A stretch of 64,000 bases of DNA from Cenococcum geophilum 1.58 (Eukaryota > Ascomycota > Dothideomycetes > Gloniales > Gloniaceae). Positions 12,601 to 22,834 of this stretch are shown piece by piece. The stretch lies in the NCBI GenBank assembly GCA_001692895.1, contig KV748190.1, forward strand, positions 769,645 through 833,644, given 5' to 3'. Made by a program: the position numbers and the translations under genes. Below the pieces are notes generated by a model. It made no database searches. It was not told the origin of the DNA and saw nothing but the letters and a program-made list of their open reading frames with translations. The stretch's first letter is position 1; each line of letters begins with the position of its first letter.

Positions 12601-13863
12601 AGATTCTATATTCTTCCTTACTCCCTATTCTTCTTTTACGCTTTTCTAGATTTAATTAACGATGTGTTTAATCCAAGGTATAGATAAGATCTTTTTATCT
12701 ACTTCCTTTTAGACGTCTAGGTTTGGCTTTTATCCTTAAGGGCGCTTCTGCTTAGTAATATAGTAGCAGTCGCCGAATTAATATACGAGGCCGTATACGT
12801 ATTCCTTATACCATTTTAAATTGGAATTGGAGTTGCCTTATAGGGTTATAAATGCAGAGCTATTAGCAGTAGAGGTAGAGGATACTTGCTATATATGGTA
12901 GTACTCCTTAAATTCCTTAATAAGATTGATAATAAATAGGGCGTTTTTATCCTTCTGTTTTTTCCTACTAAGGTCTACTTCTAGTACCCCTACAAAACTA
13001 GAAGAGATGGGTTTAATTACTTAAATAAAATCATAGTGTGGCCTAAATCCCTGCACATCCGGTAGCTCTAATTGCTCTACAAGCTTGTAGACGTTCTGCT
13101 AGTTGTTTAACCATTTATTAATACTCTGCTTTTTATTATAGGCTCTTAAAACCATATATTGATTAAGGACGTCATGCTTTTAACCTAAGGAGGTAGGGGC
13201 AAGTGTAGTCTTTAATACTTGAAGCCGTTTGTGTACCGTGTTAAGGTCGTTAATAAGTGGAAGGTAGGCTACCGATGTTAATTAAATAATATAGTTACTA
13301 ATGTCCCTTATAGCCTGTTCTTGTTTCTAATATACTTAGAGGTTATCCTTATATTTAGCATAGAGCTAATTATAGGCAGTAAGCTTAATTTAGTCCAGTT
13401 AAGCTATTAATATAGCATTAGGAAGTACGTCCGCTAGTATAGGTTAATGCGGTAGTTCTAGCTTTAAAAGCTTATCTTTCTTTTTAGATAGGTCGAAATA
13501 CTGCTATACCTTATTAGTTTTAGCTGTATCTTAGATAATAAAGAACCATTAAATCCAATCAGATGGCTAGTTAAGGATAACGTTAATTTTTAATTTATTA
13601 GTGATTGTTATTTTTAGAATTTATAGGGTTAGGTAGGGTCTAATTAGTGGTTTAGCGAAAACCTTATTTTAACGTTCCGAACTCTTAATTTAATTCATCC
13701 GTTTATTTATTAGTTAGTTATACGGCCATTAACTAGGGTTAATCGTCCGTTTATTTAATAGGTAAAGAAGCTTAAGATACTTGCAAAGGTAATAGAAGTA
13801 GTAACATCTTAAATAAGGTAATAGATTAATTGCTTAGCAGGTAGTGCAATCTGGGCTTATAAC
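12600..13863 (-). pseudogene. Copia II gag relic
   Basis: Minus-strand gag of the UBN2/retrotran-gag type found in Copia elements. A long frame with few stops runs from about 13560 to 12720, with helical capsid-like sequence and a nucleocapsid at about 12740-12790. There 'C-Y-Y-I-T-K' is what is left of the CCHC box. The start codon is not clear; the gag should begin within about 200 bp of the 5' LTR at 13864. It is better preserved than the Gypsy A1 gag on its right. Confidence 0.65.
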
Positions 13864-14091
13864 TATAAGCTTTGCAGTATAGGAGAATTAAATAAATAAC
13901 TTAATTCTAAATCTATAGAAATCAGGTGAAATAGATACACAAATATAGAGTTCTGACCGTAGGGTCTATAACTTAATTTATAACTTATTTAAGCTATATA
14001 TAAGGTATGCGAGATATATAAGGGTAGTATTAATGCTGCCTTCTAGGCTGCAACCTTGTGTCTTAGTATAGTGTCAGTAGTTGGTTATATA
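13864..14091 (-). repeat. Copia II 5' LTR
   Basis: 228 bp, same length as 2469-2696, flanked by TACCC at 14092-14096. Confidence 0.92.
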
Positions 14092-14096
14092 TACCC

Positions 14097-15165
14097 TTAG
14101 ATTAATAAGACCTTATCTATTTTTATATTTATTAGGCAGTCCTTTATATAGTAGCCTTTCTAACCATATAAGAAGTAAGCTCCTTAATCGCTAAGAGCCT
14201 ATTTTTAGGGGTCGCTATATAAGCCGAGTATATACCGGACCTATAGTAGGACTGGCCGTATAGCTAGCTATTAAATTAATGGCGAGCTGTATAGTAGGTG
14301 CTATAAGAGTTACTAATTATACTAGGGTACTATAGGCCGTTTTTATAATGGTTTAGTTTAGAGAGTTTTAGGCTTTATACTGTTTAGCTTATACCTTAAT
14401 TTAATAGAGGCTTTAGTTAATAGCTAAGGGCTAGTCTATAAGTTTCTTTAGCGTCTATATAGTAGTAAAAACCGGTAGTATAGCTTGCTATAGGTCTAGG
14501 GTAAGCTTATTAAATAGGTCTAGTATTAGATCTTTCTAGGAAATTTAAGCTTAGCCAGCTAGGTATAAAAAGTGGGTCTAAAAGACTAAAAAGGTCTCCA
14601 TTGTTTTTGTATTTAGGCTTTTATAATTAGGGCGGGCGTTTTATACCTTAAAGAGGTCCTTATAGATAGAAGATTGGTAGTTAATTATCTCTTCTCTAGA
14701 GAGGAAGGGATTTACTAAGTCCTGTGCGTATTATAGACGTAAATGCATTTATATATCTCCGCCGGTACGGCTAAAAACGTAGGCCATTTTAGCTTAAGTA
14801 GTAGGGAAGTAGTCCGCATTAACTTCGAGCTTATCCTATAATTAAAGCTTCCAATTATTAAATATAGGATTGGTTCTATTAGTAAGCAATAAAGGGTTTA
14901 TAACCTTTACGGACCGCAATAATGCTAATGCTATACGTTAGGCTAGAGCCTTAAGGATTATAGTAAGTCTCTAGGTATCTAATAACTTTTTACTAGGTAT
15001 AGGGGGTTCTCTAGCTTTAAGCAGCTCTTAAAGTTATTTAATTTTGGTATTAGCTGCTATAAGCTCTACCTAGGAGTCTAAGTTAGTTGCTGTTTTACTA
15101 TTAGAGGTATTTAAGGGTTTCGCAGCTGCTTTACCGGCTGCTATATTTCTTAGCATAGTAGTATA
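14097..15165 (-). pseudogene. Gypsy A1 gag relic with zinc knuckle
   Basis: This is the continuation of Gypsy A1 beyond Copia II. The minus-strand translation of 14135-14183 gives G-A-Y-F-L-Y-G-x-K-G-Y-Y-I-K-D-C, a CCHC zinc knuckle in which two Cys and the His have become Tyr. Capsid-like sequence extends right to about 15130. The gag is cut at 15165 by the pogo transposon, and leader sequence resumes at 17298. Together with 1-2463 this gives PR and gag of the same element in the expected order. Confidence 0.7.
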
Positions 15166-15259
15166 CCGTAGAATCTTGCGAAACTCATCGAACGCTAGCA
15201 AGGGTGGTCGCGGCATCTAGCCATATTTGGAAGGCGGTCAGATTCTGCCTATATCAATA
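15166..15259 (+). repeat. Pogo left terminal inverted repeat
   Basis: 94 bp, near-identical to the reverse complement of 17202-17295. The few differences are transitions. Confidence 0.93.
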
Positions 15260-15479
15260 AACCGAAGGCCTGTCTCAGGGCTTCTTACGAACTTATTTAA
15301 CCCCTATATTAAATGCGTCTTATTAAATTCTTTAAATGCCTCTCCAAGAAATCAGCGGTAATATCTAACATGCTCCGCCCCCGAAGAAGCGCCCTGGGCC
15401 AAAACCTACGCCATTAGAAGCCCGTCCCTACAAGCAACATAAGCCTATATCCCGTATCCAGCGAAGCTATTCCCGCAAG

Positions 15480-17100
15480 CGTAAAATATAAGTTCTTCTA
15501 TTCCTTATTTACCATTAAGTTAAGGATAATTAGAGACGTTAAGTACGAGCTAGCTGCACTAAAGCTGAAACCGAATTACCTGACGGCACTGTCTATTGCC
15601 CTCCTACTGCTGCCGAGGCGTTAGCCTACTGGAAGATACCGGAACCAATAATAAAAGGCTAGTGGCGACAAAGGGATAAAATTGTAGAGTTAAAGGCTAG
15701 GAGTAGAGCTCTACCTAGATAAGGTTGGACCTGCTAATGGCCAGAAATAGAGCAAGAGTTATTTAATACATTCTGTGCATGCAGATTAGCTAGCCAGCTT
15801 ATTTAGCGGAGCTAGTTCCAACAAATATTAAGAGAGCTCTTTTAGCGCTATTACCTAGACTATGGACAGTTATTTATGTTCTTATATAGCTGGTTCAACA
15901 ATTTTATAAAGAGATATGGAATTTTACGGCGGAGGGTTACTAAACAAGCCTTAAAGCTTCCAGAAGAATATATCAAAGTTATTAACTCCTTCTTACGGTT
16001 TATTCGCCGGAATTCACAACCTTATGGGCCTCAATTACTACACCAAATAATGCATCCAAATTGCTTTGATTTATCAACTATTCTTAACCTTAATGAGACC
16101 CCAATCCCATTTAAATATCTAGATGGCTATACCTATAATTTCTATAGAGCAAAAACTATTTCTAGTAAAAGTAATCGGAGTGGGTGGAATAAGAGGCAAG
16201 CAACACTTATTCTTTATATCTTTATAAATAGTATATAAAGAATACGGCCGAAGCTTATCTTTTACGGTACTGCTAGCCCCTCTAGACAAATTTATAAGTA
16301 GGAGGGCCACCGCTACAGTAAGGAAGTTACAGTCACCTATAATAAAACAGCTTACAATAATAAAGAGCTGTTTGATAAGTGGATTACTAAAGAACTCTGC
16401 CCATTACTTAATAGGCTTAATAGGCTTAATAATCTTCTTATTATGGATGTTGCCTTATTCCATAAGATATAAGCAATTCTATAGAAGCTACGCAATAGCT
16501 ATATTACTACAGCGCTAATTCTAAGCGGCTATACAAGCCTTCTACAGCCACTTGATACTACAGTTAATAAGCCTTTTAAAGGCTGGCTACGAGAGGCTAC
16601 TAAGGAGTATCTTAAGGGTCTGTCTAAAGGAGATATTACTAAATAAACTGTGTTAGATCGGCGGGTAATAACTACATATGTAGTTGCTGCTACAGCACAA
16701 AAGCTTAGTTAGAAAGCAGACCTTATAAGCAAGGCCTTTATTAAGTGTGGAATCAGTATCTATGCTAATAGTAGTTGGGATTATCTTATCCGAATTAAGG
16801 ATATATTAAGCTTAGATATTAATTTTACTAGATAGAAGGCACAGGAAGATCCAGTAATTAAACAAGAAGAGGATTTTAAGGAGCTATTAGTAGTAGGCGA
16901 TATAGTTAATAAATTTATCCTTAAATAGGAAGAATATCTACCAAGGAATAACTACAGAATACTGTTAGTTAAGCAGCTAAAGGACCTTTGCAAGCAACGA
17001 GGCCTTATAGTTTCTAGAGCAAAGAAGGTTCTTATTAAGCGTCTTAAGTAGGAAGATGCTAAATATAAGAATAAGCCAAATATAGTATAGCCGCTGGATT
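15480..17100 (+). pseudogene. Pogo DDE transposase relic with C-terminal SAP domain
   Basis: The transposase would excise and reinsert the element at TA. Reading through several frameshifts and stops, an N-terminal part (about 15500-15780) contains 'WPEIEQELF', a block I associate with this fungal group. The longest open piece, 15876-16238 (120 codons), holds the first catalytic block 'ILNLNETPIPF'. The Asp of the family's 'LDETPI' is Asn here, codon 16092-16094, in a TpG-to-TpA context. The second catalytic block 'LIMDVALFHK' at about 16437-16470 keeps its Asp. Then come 'LLQPLDT' and 'KPFKGWLREAT'. At 16960-17060 'VKQLKDLCKQRGLIVS' is a SAP-type DNA-binding motif. Inactive as written. Confidence 0.8.
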
Positions 17101-17116
17101 TAGAGAGGCATTTAAA

Positions 17117-17184
17117 GCATTTAATAAGACGTATTTAATAAGACGCATTTAATAAGACGCATTTAATAAGACGCATTTAATAAA
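17117..17184 (+). repeat. 14-bp tandem repeat, about 4.8 copies
   Basis: Unit GCATTTAATAAGAC, repeated at 17117, 17131, 17145, 17159 and partly 17173. One unit has GT for GC, a RIP-like change. It lies between the transposase and the right inverted repeat. Confidence 0.9.
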
Positions 17185-17201
17185 GGGGTTGACGGTCCTA
17201 A

Positions 17202-17295
17202 TATTGATATAGGCAGAATCTGACCGCCTTCCAAATATGGCTAGATGCCGCGACTACCCTTACTAGCGTTCAATGAGTTTCGCAAGATTCTACGG
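17202..17295 (-). repeat. Pogo right terminal inverted repeat
   Basis: 94 bp, the inverted partner of 15166-15259; followed by TA. Confidence 0.93.
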
Positions 17296-17510
17296 TAATT
17301 ATTAGAGTAACTTCTAGTAGGATTCTATAGGGGCTCTAGTCTATATATATTCTATAGATCTTATTATTCTTTTCTATTATTTTAGTTCTATTCTGTTCTT
17401 TAAGTTTTAGTAATAGTCTTTAGGTCTACTTCTATGTTTTGTCCCTATTTATAGTCCGTAGATATATTTAAGTTCCTTCTTAGAAAGAAGAGTAGATAAG
17501 CTTTAGATAA

Positions 17511-17723
17511 TATTAGCGACTTATTTAATTAAGGCACGAGTACGGCAAAAGGTTCACGTAAGCCTATATAACTAAACTGTCTATAAACGAGGATCTAAAG
17601 CTAAAGAAAGAAAAGGGGAAAAATAGAAGTACCGTTTGAAGTTATATATAATCCTCTGGTTATATAACCGCACTTTGCCATTATATAATAGCAATTTGCC
17701 GGCAATCTACTAGTGCCGTATTA
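17511..17723 (-). repeat. Gypsy A1 5' LTR
   Basis: 213 bp, matching the 258-bp LTR of Gypsy A2 at 23598-23855 with internal length differences. Plus-strand ends are TATTAGCGAC and GTGCCGTATTA. The 210 bp to its left (17298-17510) are leader sequence without a recognisable gene. Confidence 0.8.
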
Positions 17724-18440
17724 ACTACTTCCAGATCTCCGTTAGATATTAAATCTCCTTAGTAATTACTATACCCTTTTTTTTAAAACTTATTTAGAGC
17801 TAGGGTTTATTACGTCCTAACTAGGCCTAGCCGTTAATTACTAATACTAGTATTTTTCTATATTTTAACCGTCTTCTATTATATACTATCTGCTATAAAT
17901 TACTATTATCTATCCCCTATTCTCTTTTAGAGCTTATTAAAGACATAAAGGGGATTTACCTATAACTGCAATACTAAAACGCGAGTGGGATATTATATAT
18001 TCTAGGTATCTTTTACTCTTAGGCCCTAGTTACTAAGCCTTTTTTAAAGGAGATTAGTCTATAAAGAGGAGATAAGAAAAACCATATAGCCGTTATCTAA
18101 GCTACTAGGTAGTATAGTATAATTAATAATAAGTCGTTATATACTCCGTAGACGCGTATCGCTTTAAGTTAGGAAGAGGTATATATACTTATTTATTTAT
18201 TAATTATAAGGGGTTATTAATATCTTCGCTTAGGGGATTAGGGGTTATTAAATTTAACTTATATTTATAAGGATTATGTATAGATAGGCTTAGGATAAGA
18301 GCTAGTAGTTGTTAACTATAAAGGGGTACTGTTAGTAGTAGCTTTTAAGATCTTATAGCTCTATATAAAAACCTTTACTACTTAAAACGTCTTAATAGCC
18401 ATTAGCTCTTACCCATACACCCTACTAAATCCAAAAACTA

Positions 18441-18649
18441 TATTATAGTACTGGTGAAAGATAGCTAAAAAGGTAAATAGTTATAATTATATAACTAAAG
18501 AATTGTATAAATCTATAATCGGCGCTAGTTTTCTTCTCTTTTCCTTTCCTTTCTCCAGCTTAGGTCTTTATTAATAAACAATCCAATTTTATAGGTTTGT
18601 ATACGTCCTATTTGCTATACTTATGCCTTAATTAACTAAGTCGCTAATA
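18441..18649 (+). repeat. Solo LTR related to the Gypsy A LTR
   Basis: 209 bp; its reverse complement lines up with 17511-17723 and 23598-23855, so its orientation is opposite to theirs. Flanks are AACTA (18436-18440) and GACTA (18650-18654), a target duplication with one transition. No internal element sequence adjoins it. Confidence 0.72.
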
Positions 18650-18885
18650 GACTAGCGGGTCTATAGGCTAAGTCACATCGTATAGGTATTGAGCCCGATT
18701 TTAGCAGCCCGACTAGCTTTCTATAACGCGTAGTTACTAACTTTAATAAGGTTAATCTATCTACCTATAATACCTATACCCTTAAAAATAGTACTGAATT
18801 AATTAATAGTATTAGGTAACGTATTACTAAGTTTATATATTATTTTATACAGCGTACCTAACTAGTATATTAGATACTTGCTTAC

Positions 18886-19102
18886 TAAAAGGTATATTAC
18901 CTAAGTATATAGTAGGGAGTAAATAAGCTAGGTATAGGTTATAAAAGAGTTAATAGAAGAGGACAATATGGTAAAGAGTAGGTATAGTAATACCCTAGTA
19001 TAGAGACGGACTAATAAGAAGGAAAGGAGGGCTATAAGCCTAAAGAGCTTATAAGGAGGTGCTACGGGCTAGCCTAAGTATATAAATAAAAAATCCCTTA
19101 TA
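18886..19102 (-). repeat. Solo LTR of family E
   Basis: 217 bp, a diverged relative of the LTRs at 19493-19717 and 21467-21721 and ending CCCTTATA like them. It is flanked by a perfect CTTAC duplication (18881-18885, 19103-19107). This is the expected product of LTR-LTR recombination. Confidence 0.8.
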
Positions 19103-19492
19103 CTTACCTTTTTAGTTTATTTAGTTAGTTAAGTAGTATAGAGATTACTACCTTATAACGTACTTGGTAAGTATATAGCTAATATATATATATATAGGCT
19201 ACCTCGCCAAGTATACAAAACACGCGCCGTACTATATAACTATAACCTTAATAGCTACACCATAATAACAGAACTCTCGATTTTAAGAGGGCAGACTTCT
19301 TCTATCTATTAATACCTATAAGTAGAGCAAATTTCCAAGTTTTTAGAAGGCCACTAGTATATATAGCGTAGCTAGAACGATAGCATAGTGACGCATTAAG
19401 GGTATCTAGCTAAAACGCGGTTTTATTATATTAAATCGCCGTCTAACAGCTACCTAAGAAAAAAAGCCTTAAGCAGTGGATTATATTAATAG

Positions 19493-19717
19493 TGTAAGGT
19501 AGTATTGCTAGGGTATATAGTAGGGAGCAGGTAAGCCAAGCATAAGTTATATAGAGAGTTAATAGAAGAGGACGATATAGTAAAGAGTAGGCAATAGCCT
19601 TGTACGGAGAGAGACGAACTAATAAGGAGGTGCTAAGAGCTAGCCGAAAGCTAGCCTTGGCGACCCCTAAGAGCCCCTAGGCGATGCAGCCAAGTAAGGG
19701 CCAAAATAACCCTTACA
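19493..19717 (-). repeat. Element E 3' LTR
   Basis: 225 bp, starts TGTAAGG and ends CCTTACA; pairs with 21467-21721. Confidence 0.88.
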
Positions 19718-20149
19718 TTGCCCCCCCCTTTGTTAGGGCTAGCCCCCAGCCTATATACCCAAATGAATTAATTTCTATATATAAAAAGGTAAGCAGTGCC
19801 AAAGCCTTGCTTATATAGGAAAATAGGGAATAGAAAGCTAAGCAGCCTTAATAAAAACCTTAACCTATGGCTAAAACTCAGTGGGAAAAAGGGCCTATTT
19901 TAGGTAGGAAAAGAGCGTCTACTAGTGGGGTAAGACTTAATTGTATACGATCAGTCTTGGAGACAATCGCCTGCGATTAAGTCTTAATAGCTCTATGGCT
20001 AATAGCCGCAAGAATATCTCTTATATTCCCCCCCCCTTTTTTTCGGTTAGCCCCCTTTATTACCTTATAGTAGCGGGAGATTATAAAGGGCTCGTCTCGG
20101 AAGGGGTTCGGAGAGATGTCGGCATTTAACCGCAATAGGATCTTATAAG

Positions 20150-20760
20150 CTTTTAAAGTAAGCTGGAGCTCTTAGAGCAACCAAAGCTTTACAAAGATAA
20201 TTGCGTAGGATCTTTAAGCTGCTGCTATATCTTTTGGGCAAGCTATAGCTCTTTTATGCGTCTTTGACGTCTTAATTGCCTTCCCCCGCCCGCATAACCA
20301 GTTTTTATAAGAAAGTGATGGCCAAATAGCTATACGCGTGTTTTCTTTTTTCTGAATTACACTGTTATAACGGAGTTGTATTAGCAAGTCTAAGTAGTAG
20401 CTTAGGAAGAGACAACCGTATAGTTAAGTCTTGGTAGCCCCTTAGCTAATAACCAGAGTCTCTAGGTTGATTACGTAGGATCTTTAAGCCGCCGCCATTC
20501 TCTTAGGCAAGCTGTAGCTCTTAATATAAGCTAGAGCTCTTAGAGCGACCGAAACCTTATAGAAAGATAATCGCGTATAATTTTTAAGCCGTAGCTCTTA
20601 AAGCAAGCTGTAGCTTGCGAGACCACCTACGATCTTAATAAGCCGTAGCTCTTAAAGTAAGCAGTAGCTTATGAGATTATATAGGATCTCTAAGCCAAAG
20701 CTTTTGAGGTAAGCTGTAGCTTAATAAAAGACAACCGCCTATAGTTTAGTCTCGGCAGCT
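20150..20760. repeat. Imperfect interspersed repeats inside element E
   Basis: Short units such as GCTGGAGCTCTTAGAGC and AAGCCGTAGCTCTTAAAGC recur many times. A block of about 70 bp at 20160-20230 returns in similar form from about 20528. No coding sense is apparent. A second C-run plus the following AGCCCCC at 20029-20056 copies the arrangement found beside the LTR at 19720-19747. Confidence 0.65.
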
Positions 20761-21185
20761 CTTTAGCTAATTAGGCAGTAGCCCTTAATTACATTTAATC
20801 TGGAAGAGAGGGTAGTAGCTATAGCTTTAAAAACTAGCCGTTAGTTCTTTGGATAGCCATTAAATAGCAATTAGATAGCCTCTAGGGTAGCTATATCTCT
20901 TTAAGGATGTTTAACCTTCTAATCTTTATTAGTGGGACCTCTGTTATAAGTAAACCGTAGTTAGCCTATTAAGTATTTACAAGCTTAATCGCGTAGAATC
21001 CCCCTTAACTTTTGCTAGAAAGCTTTTAAATAGCAATTAAATTGCCTTTAGGTTGCCGTTAGGGTAGAGCTACACCGCTGCACTGCTAATTGTATACAGG
21101 TATACCAATCGCGTTAAGAGATAATTGTATACGATTCGGATAGCCCCTAACTCTTGGCTAGGTAGCTACCGTCTCCCTTATCTTT

Positions 21186-21383
21186 TAATCCGTATCTACT
21201 ACTATAAGCAAATACGATCTGCTAGACGTCTTGCTAGTATAGCTGCTTTGCAGTATACGCGATCGTCTTAGGTAAAGGTAGAGGACCTAATCCGTATTCT
21301 AATACCGTTATACGGATACGATCTGCCAGGCGTCTACTAGTGTACCTACTATGTTATAGTAAACGCGATCGTTTTAGGTAAAA
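21186..21383. repeat. Two roughly 95-bp direct repeats in element E
   Basis: 21186-21276 and 21288-21383 both start TAATCCGTAT and end TTAGGTAAA. Both contain a CGCGATCG-type palindrome and a hairpin-forming middle (e.g. CTGCTTTGCAG). They lie close to the element's 5' LTR (minus orientation). Confidence 0.75.
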
Positions 21384-21466
21384 ATGGAGGATTATAAAAT
21401 TGCTTAAGGGCGAAGCCCTCGGCTTACTATAGGCTACTATTTATAAGGGTATAGGATCGGTTTAAA

Positions 21467-21721
21467 TATAAGGCAGTATTGCTAGAGTGTATAGTAGGGA
21501 GTAGGTAAGCCGAGCATGAGTTACATAGGGAGTTGATGGAAGAGGACGATATAGTAAAGAGTAGGCAATAGCCTTGTATGGAGAGAGACGAACTAATAAG
21601 GAGGGAAGGGCTGTAAGCCTAAGGTGCTTATAAGGAGGTGCTAAGGGCTAGCCGAAGGCTAGCCTTGGCGACCCCTAAGAGCCCTTAGGCAATGCAGCTA
21701 AGGGCTAAAATAACCCTTATA
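21467..21721 (-). repeat. Element E 5' LTR
   Basis: 255 bp, pairs with 19493-19717; ends CCCTTATA, then AATAG. Confidence 0.86.
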
Positions 21722-22415
21722 AATAGATTAATATAGTATGCCGCCTAGCAGAGATGTATATAATTAATATAATCGTAATTAGTCTATTAATTTTAATTAT
21801 TATAAAACCACCGTATATAATTCTAATTAATTATATTAATTATATTAATTATATACTAATATCCTAATTAGGTAAGTAGGTGTAAATATAAGTAAATAGT
21901 AATTAGAGTAGAACTCTAGTTAATATATACGGTGACGCAAAGGCACATATATATTAACTTTTTTAAAGAGAGCCTATACGGACGTTTTTTATATATAAAA
22001 CAGCTGACTTAGCGCTTTTTAGTTAGCGCCGACTATAGTAGGATAATTAATAAATAACTTTCTTAACATAAAAGCTTTATTCTATTCCTACCTGTTTTTA
22101 CCTTAGGTAATTATATTAATTATAATTAGTAGGCCAAATTTAACAGAAAATACAACTACTAGCGTACTAAATGCGAAGATCCTATACTGATTTGGGCCTA
22201 GTTTAAACATATATAGGATATGGAGATATAATATAGAATTCTAAATAAGGATATTTAGAATTTTAATAAAACCGGCTTTTAAATAGGTATTATTATAACT
22301 ATATAAGCTATTATAGGAACTAATTACGCTAGCTAGCCTAGAACTATATAACTAGGAAATTGTAAATAAGTTATAATTATTAAGTGTATTAGTGCGATAG
22401 GGTAGGTAATTCTAC

Positions 22416-22834
22416 TATAATAAAGCCTTATAGGAAATACTGCAGTAGACTTATTAATAGGCTAGGTATATAGGTATAAGTTAAGTTAATAATATAAATA
22501 TAACTAGTAAAGTAGGCCTAATAGATTAACTCTAATTATATTCTAAGATTTATTATAAAGAAGAGAACTATTTAGGTAGAGATTAAGGTCCTTTAACTAT
22601 ATAATACTACGCCTAAGAAATATGCTAAGTATATTAGTACGTTAGTATGTTAGTATATTACGTTACTATATTCCCACGTTCCTATATTCTAAACTTATAA
22701 TATAATTCGCCCTATAACTTAGCTACCTCTTATTTTATAGCTTAATTAGTTTTAGCGCCTTTTATACTATTTTAACTAACCTATTTATATCTCTCCTTAG
22801 TAGTGCTATTACTACTAATATAAGGTCCGTAATA
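22416..22834 (-). repeat. Gypsy B' 3' LTR (diverged)
   Basis: 419 bp; the right end reads GGTCCGTAATA followed by CTATCCCCCTCC, the same junction as at 57179 and, inverted, at 37539. Confidence 0.72.

Larger units (their letters stand above)
2469..14091 (-). mobile_element. Copia II: Ty1/Copia LTR retrotransposon inserted in Gypsy A1
   Basis: Two 228-bp LTRs (2469-2696 and 13864-14091) bound this reverse-strand Copia element. Target-site duplications are TATCC (2464-2468) and TACCC (14092-14096), which differ by one RIP-type transition. A C-run at 2697-2702 is the polypurine tract in reverse. Internal order on the minus strand is gag, protease, integrase, RT, RNase H, as in Copia. The element is itself split by Gypsy A' at 3120-9299. 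Outside sequence on both sides is Gypsy A1, which fixes the order of insertion: A1, then Copia II, then A'. Confidence 0.9.
15166..17295 (+). mobile_element. Pogo-type (Tc1/mariner superfamily) DNA transposon
   Basis: A 2130-bp element with 94-bp terminal inverted repeats starting CCGTAGAATC (15166-15259 and 17202-17295), flanked by TA (15164-15165 and 17296-17297). The inside codes on the plus strand for a DDE transposase of the DDE_1/CENP-B-like pogo group. It sits in the gag-leader part of Gypsy A1, so it arrived after A1. It has fewer stops and more CG and CA than its surroundings, which suggests a younger insertion or fewer rounds of RIP. Confidence 0.88.
1..17723 (-). mobile_element. 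Gypsy A1: RIP-degraded Ty3/Gypsy LTR retrotransposon, split by nested insertions
   Basis: This is a reverse-strand Ty3/Gypsy element. Its 3' part (integrase and 3' LTR) lies left of the window. Reading left to right the remaining parts are RNase H, reverse transcriptase and protease (1-2468), gag with a zinc knuckle (14097-15165), leader (17298-17510) and 5' LTR (17511-17723). Its own sequence is interrupted by Copia II at 2469-14091 and by a pogo transposon at 15166-17295. The same gene sequence recurs in Gypsy A2 at 41293-42704 and 49523-50402, which makes the assignment secure. Frames are broken by TAA/TAG throughout, so it cannot be active. Confidence 0.88.
19493..21721 (-). mobile_element. 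Element E: 2.2-kb non-autonomous LTR retrotransposon
   Basis: LTRs at 19493-19717 (225 bp) and 21467-21721 (255 bp, with a roughly 30-bp extra piece) have TGTAAGG/CCTTACA ends and a perfect target duplication AATAG (19488-19492, 21722-21726). A C-run at 19720-19728 next to the left LTR is the polypurine tract in reverse, which gives minus orientation. The 1.75-kb inside shows no gag, RT or integrase blocks in any frame I could read. It is built largely of imperfect internal repeats. CG dinucleotides are far commoner than in the flanks. A TRIM/LARD-like element depending on another element's enzymes is the best description. Confidence 0.82.
17724..22415 (+). pseudogene. Unrecognised degraded sequence with traces of reading frames, split by three LTR insertions
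   Basis: After removing the inserted LTRs the segments 17724-18440, 18650-18885, 19103-19492 and 21722-22415 remain. Several stretches keep a plus-strand frame whose stops are almost all TAA/TAG at likely former Gln/Trp/Arg codons, notably about 17907-18440, 18665-18885, 19200-19480 and 21730-21830. This suggests an old protein-coding gene mutated by RIP. Frames shift by one base between segments and at the (TA)n at 19180-19196. I do not recognise the product and see no RT, integrase or transposase motif. It could be another element type, a captured host gene or chance. Confidence 0.3.

Noticed and set aside
16119..16310. 63-codon minus-strand open frame
   Set aside because: Overlaps the pogo transposase core in the opposite direction.
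19180..19196. (TA)n as a promoter element
   Set aside because: A simple repeat in a decayed region with no gene start nearby.
19941..20129. 62-codon open frame in element E
   Set aside because: It runs through a C/T-run and repeats, has no domain and no supporting second copy.
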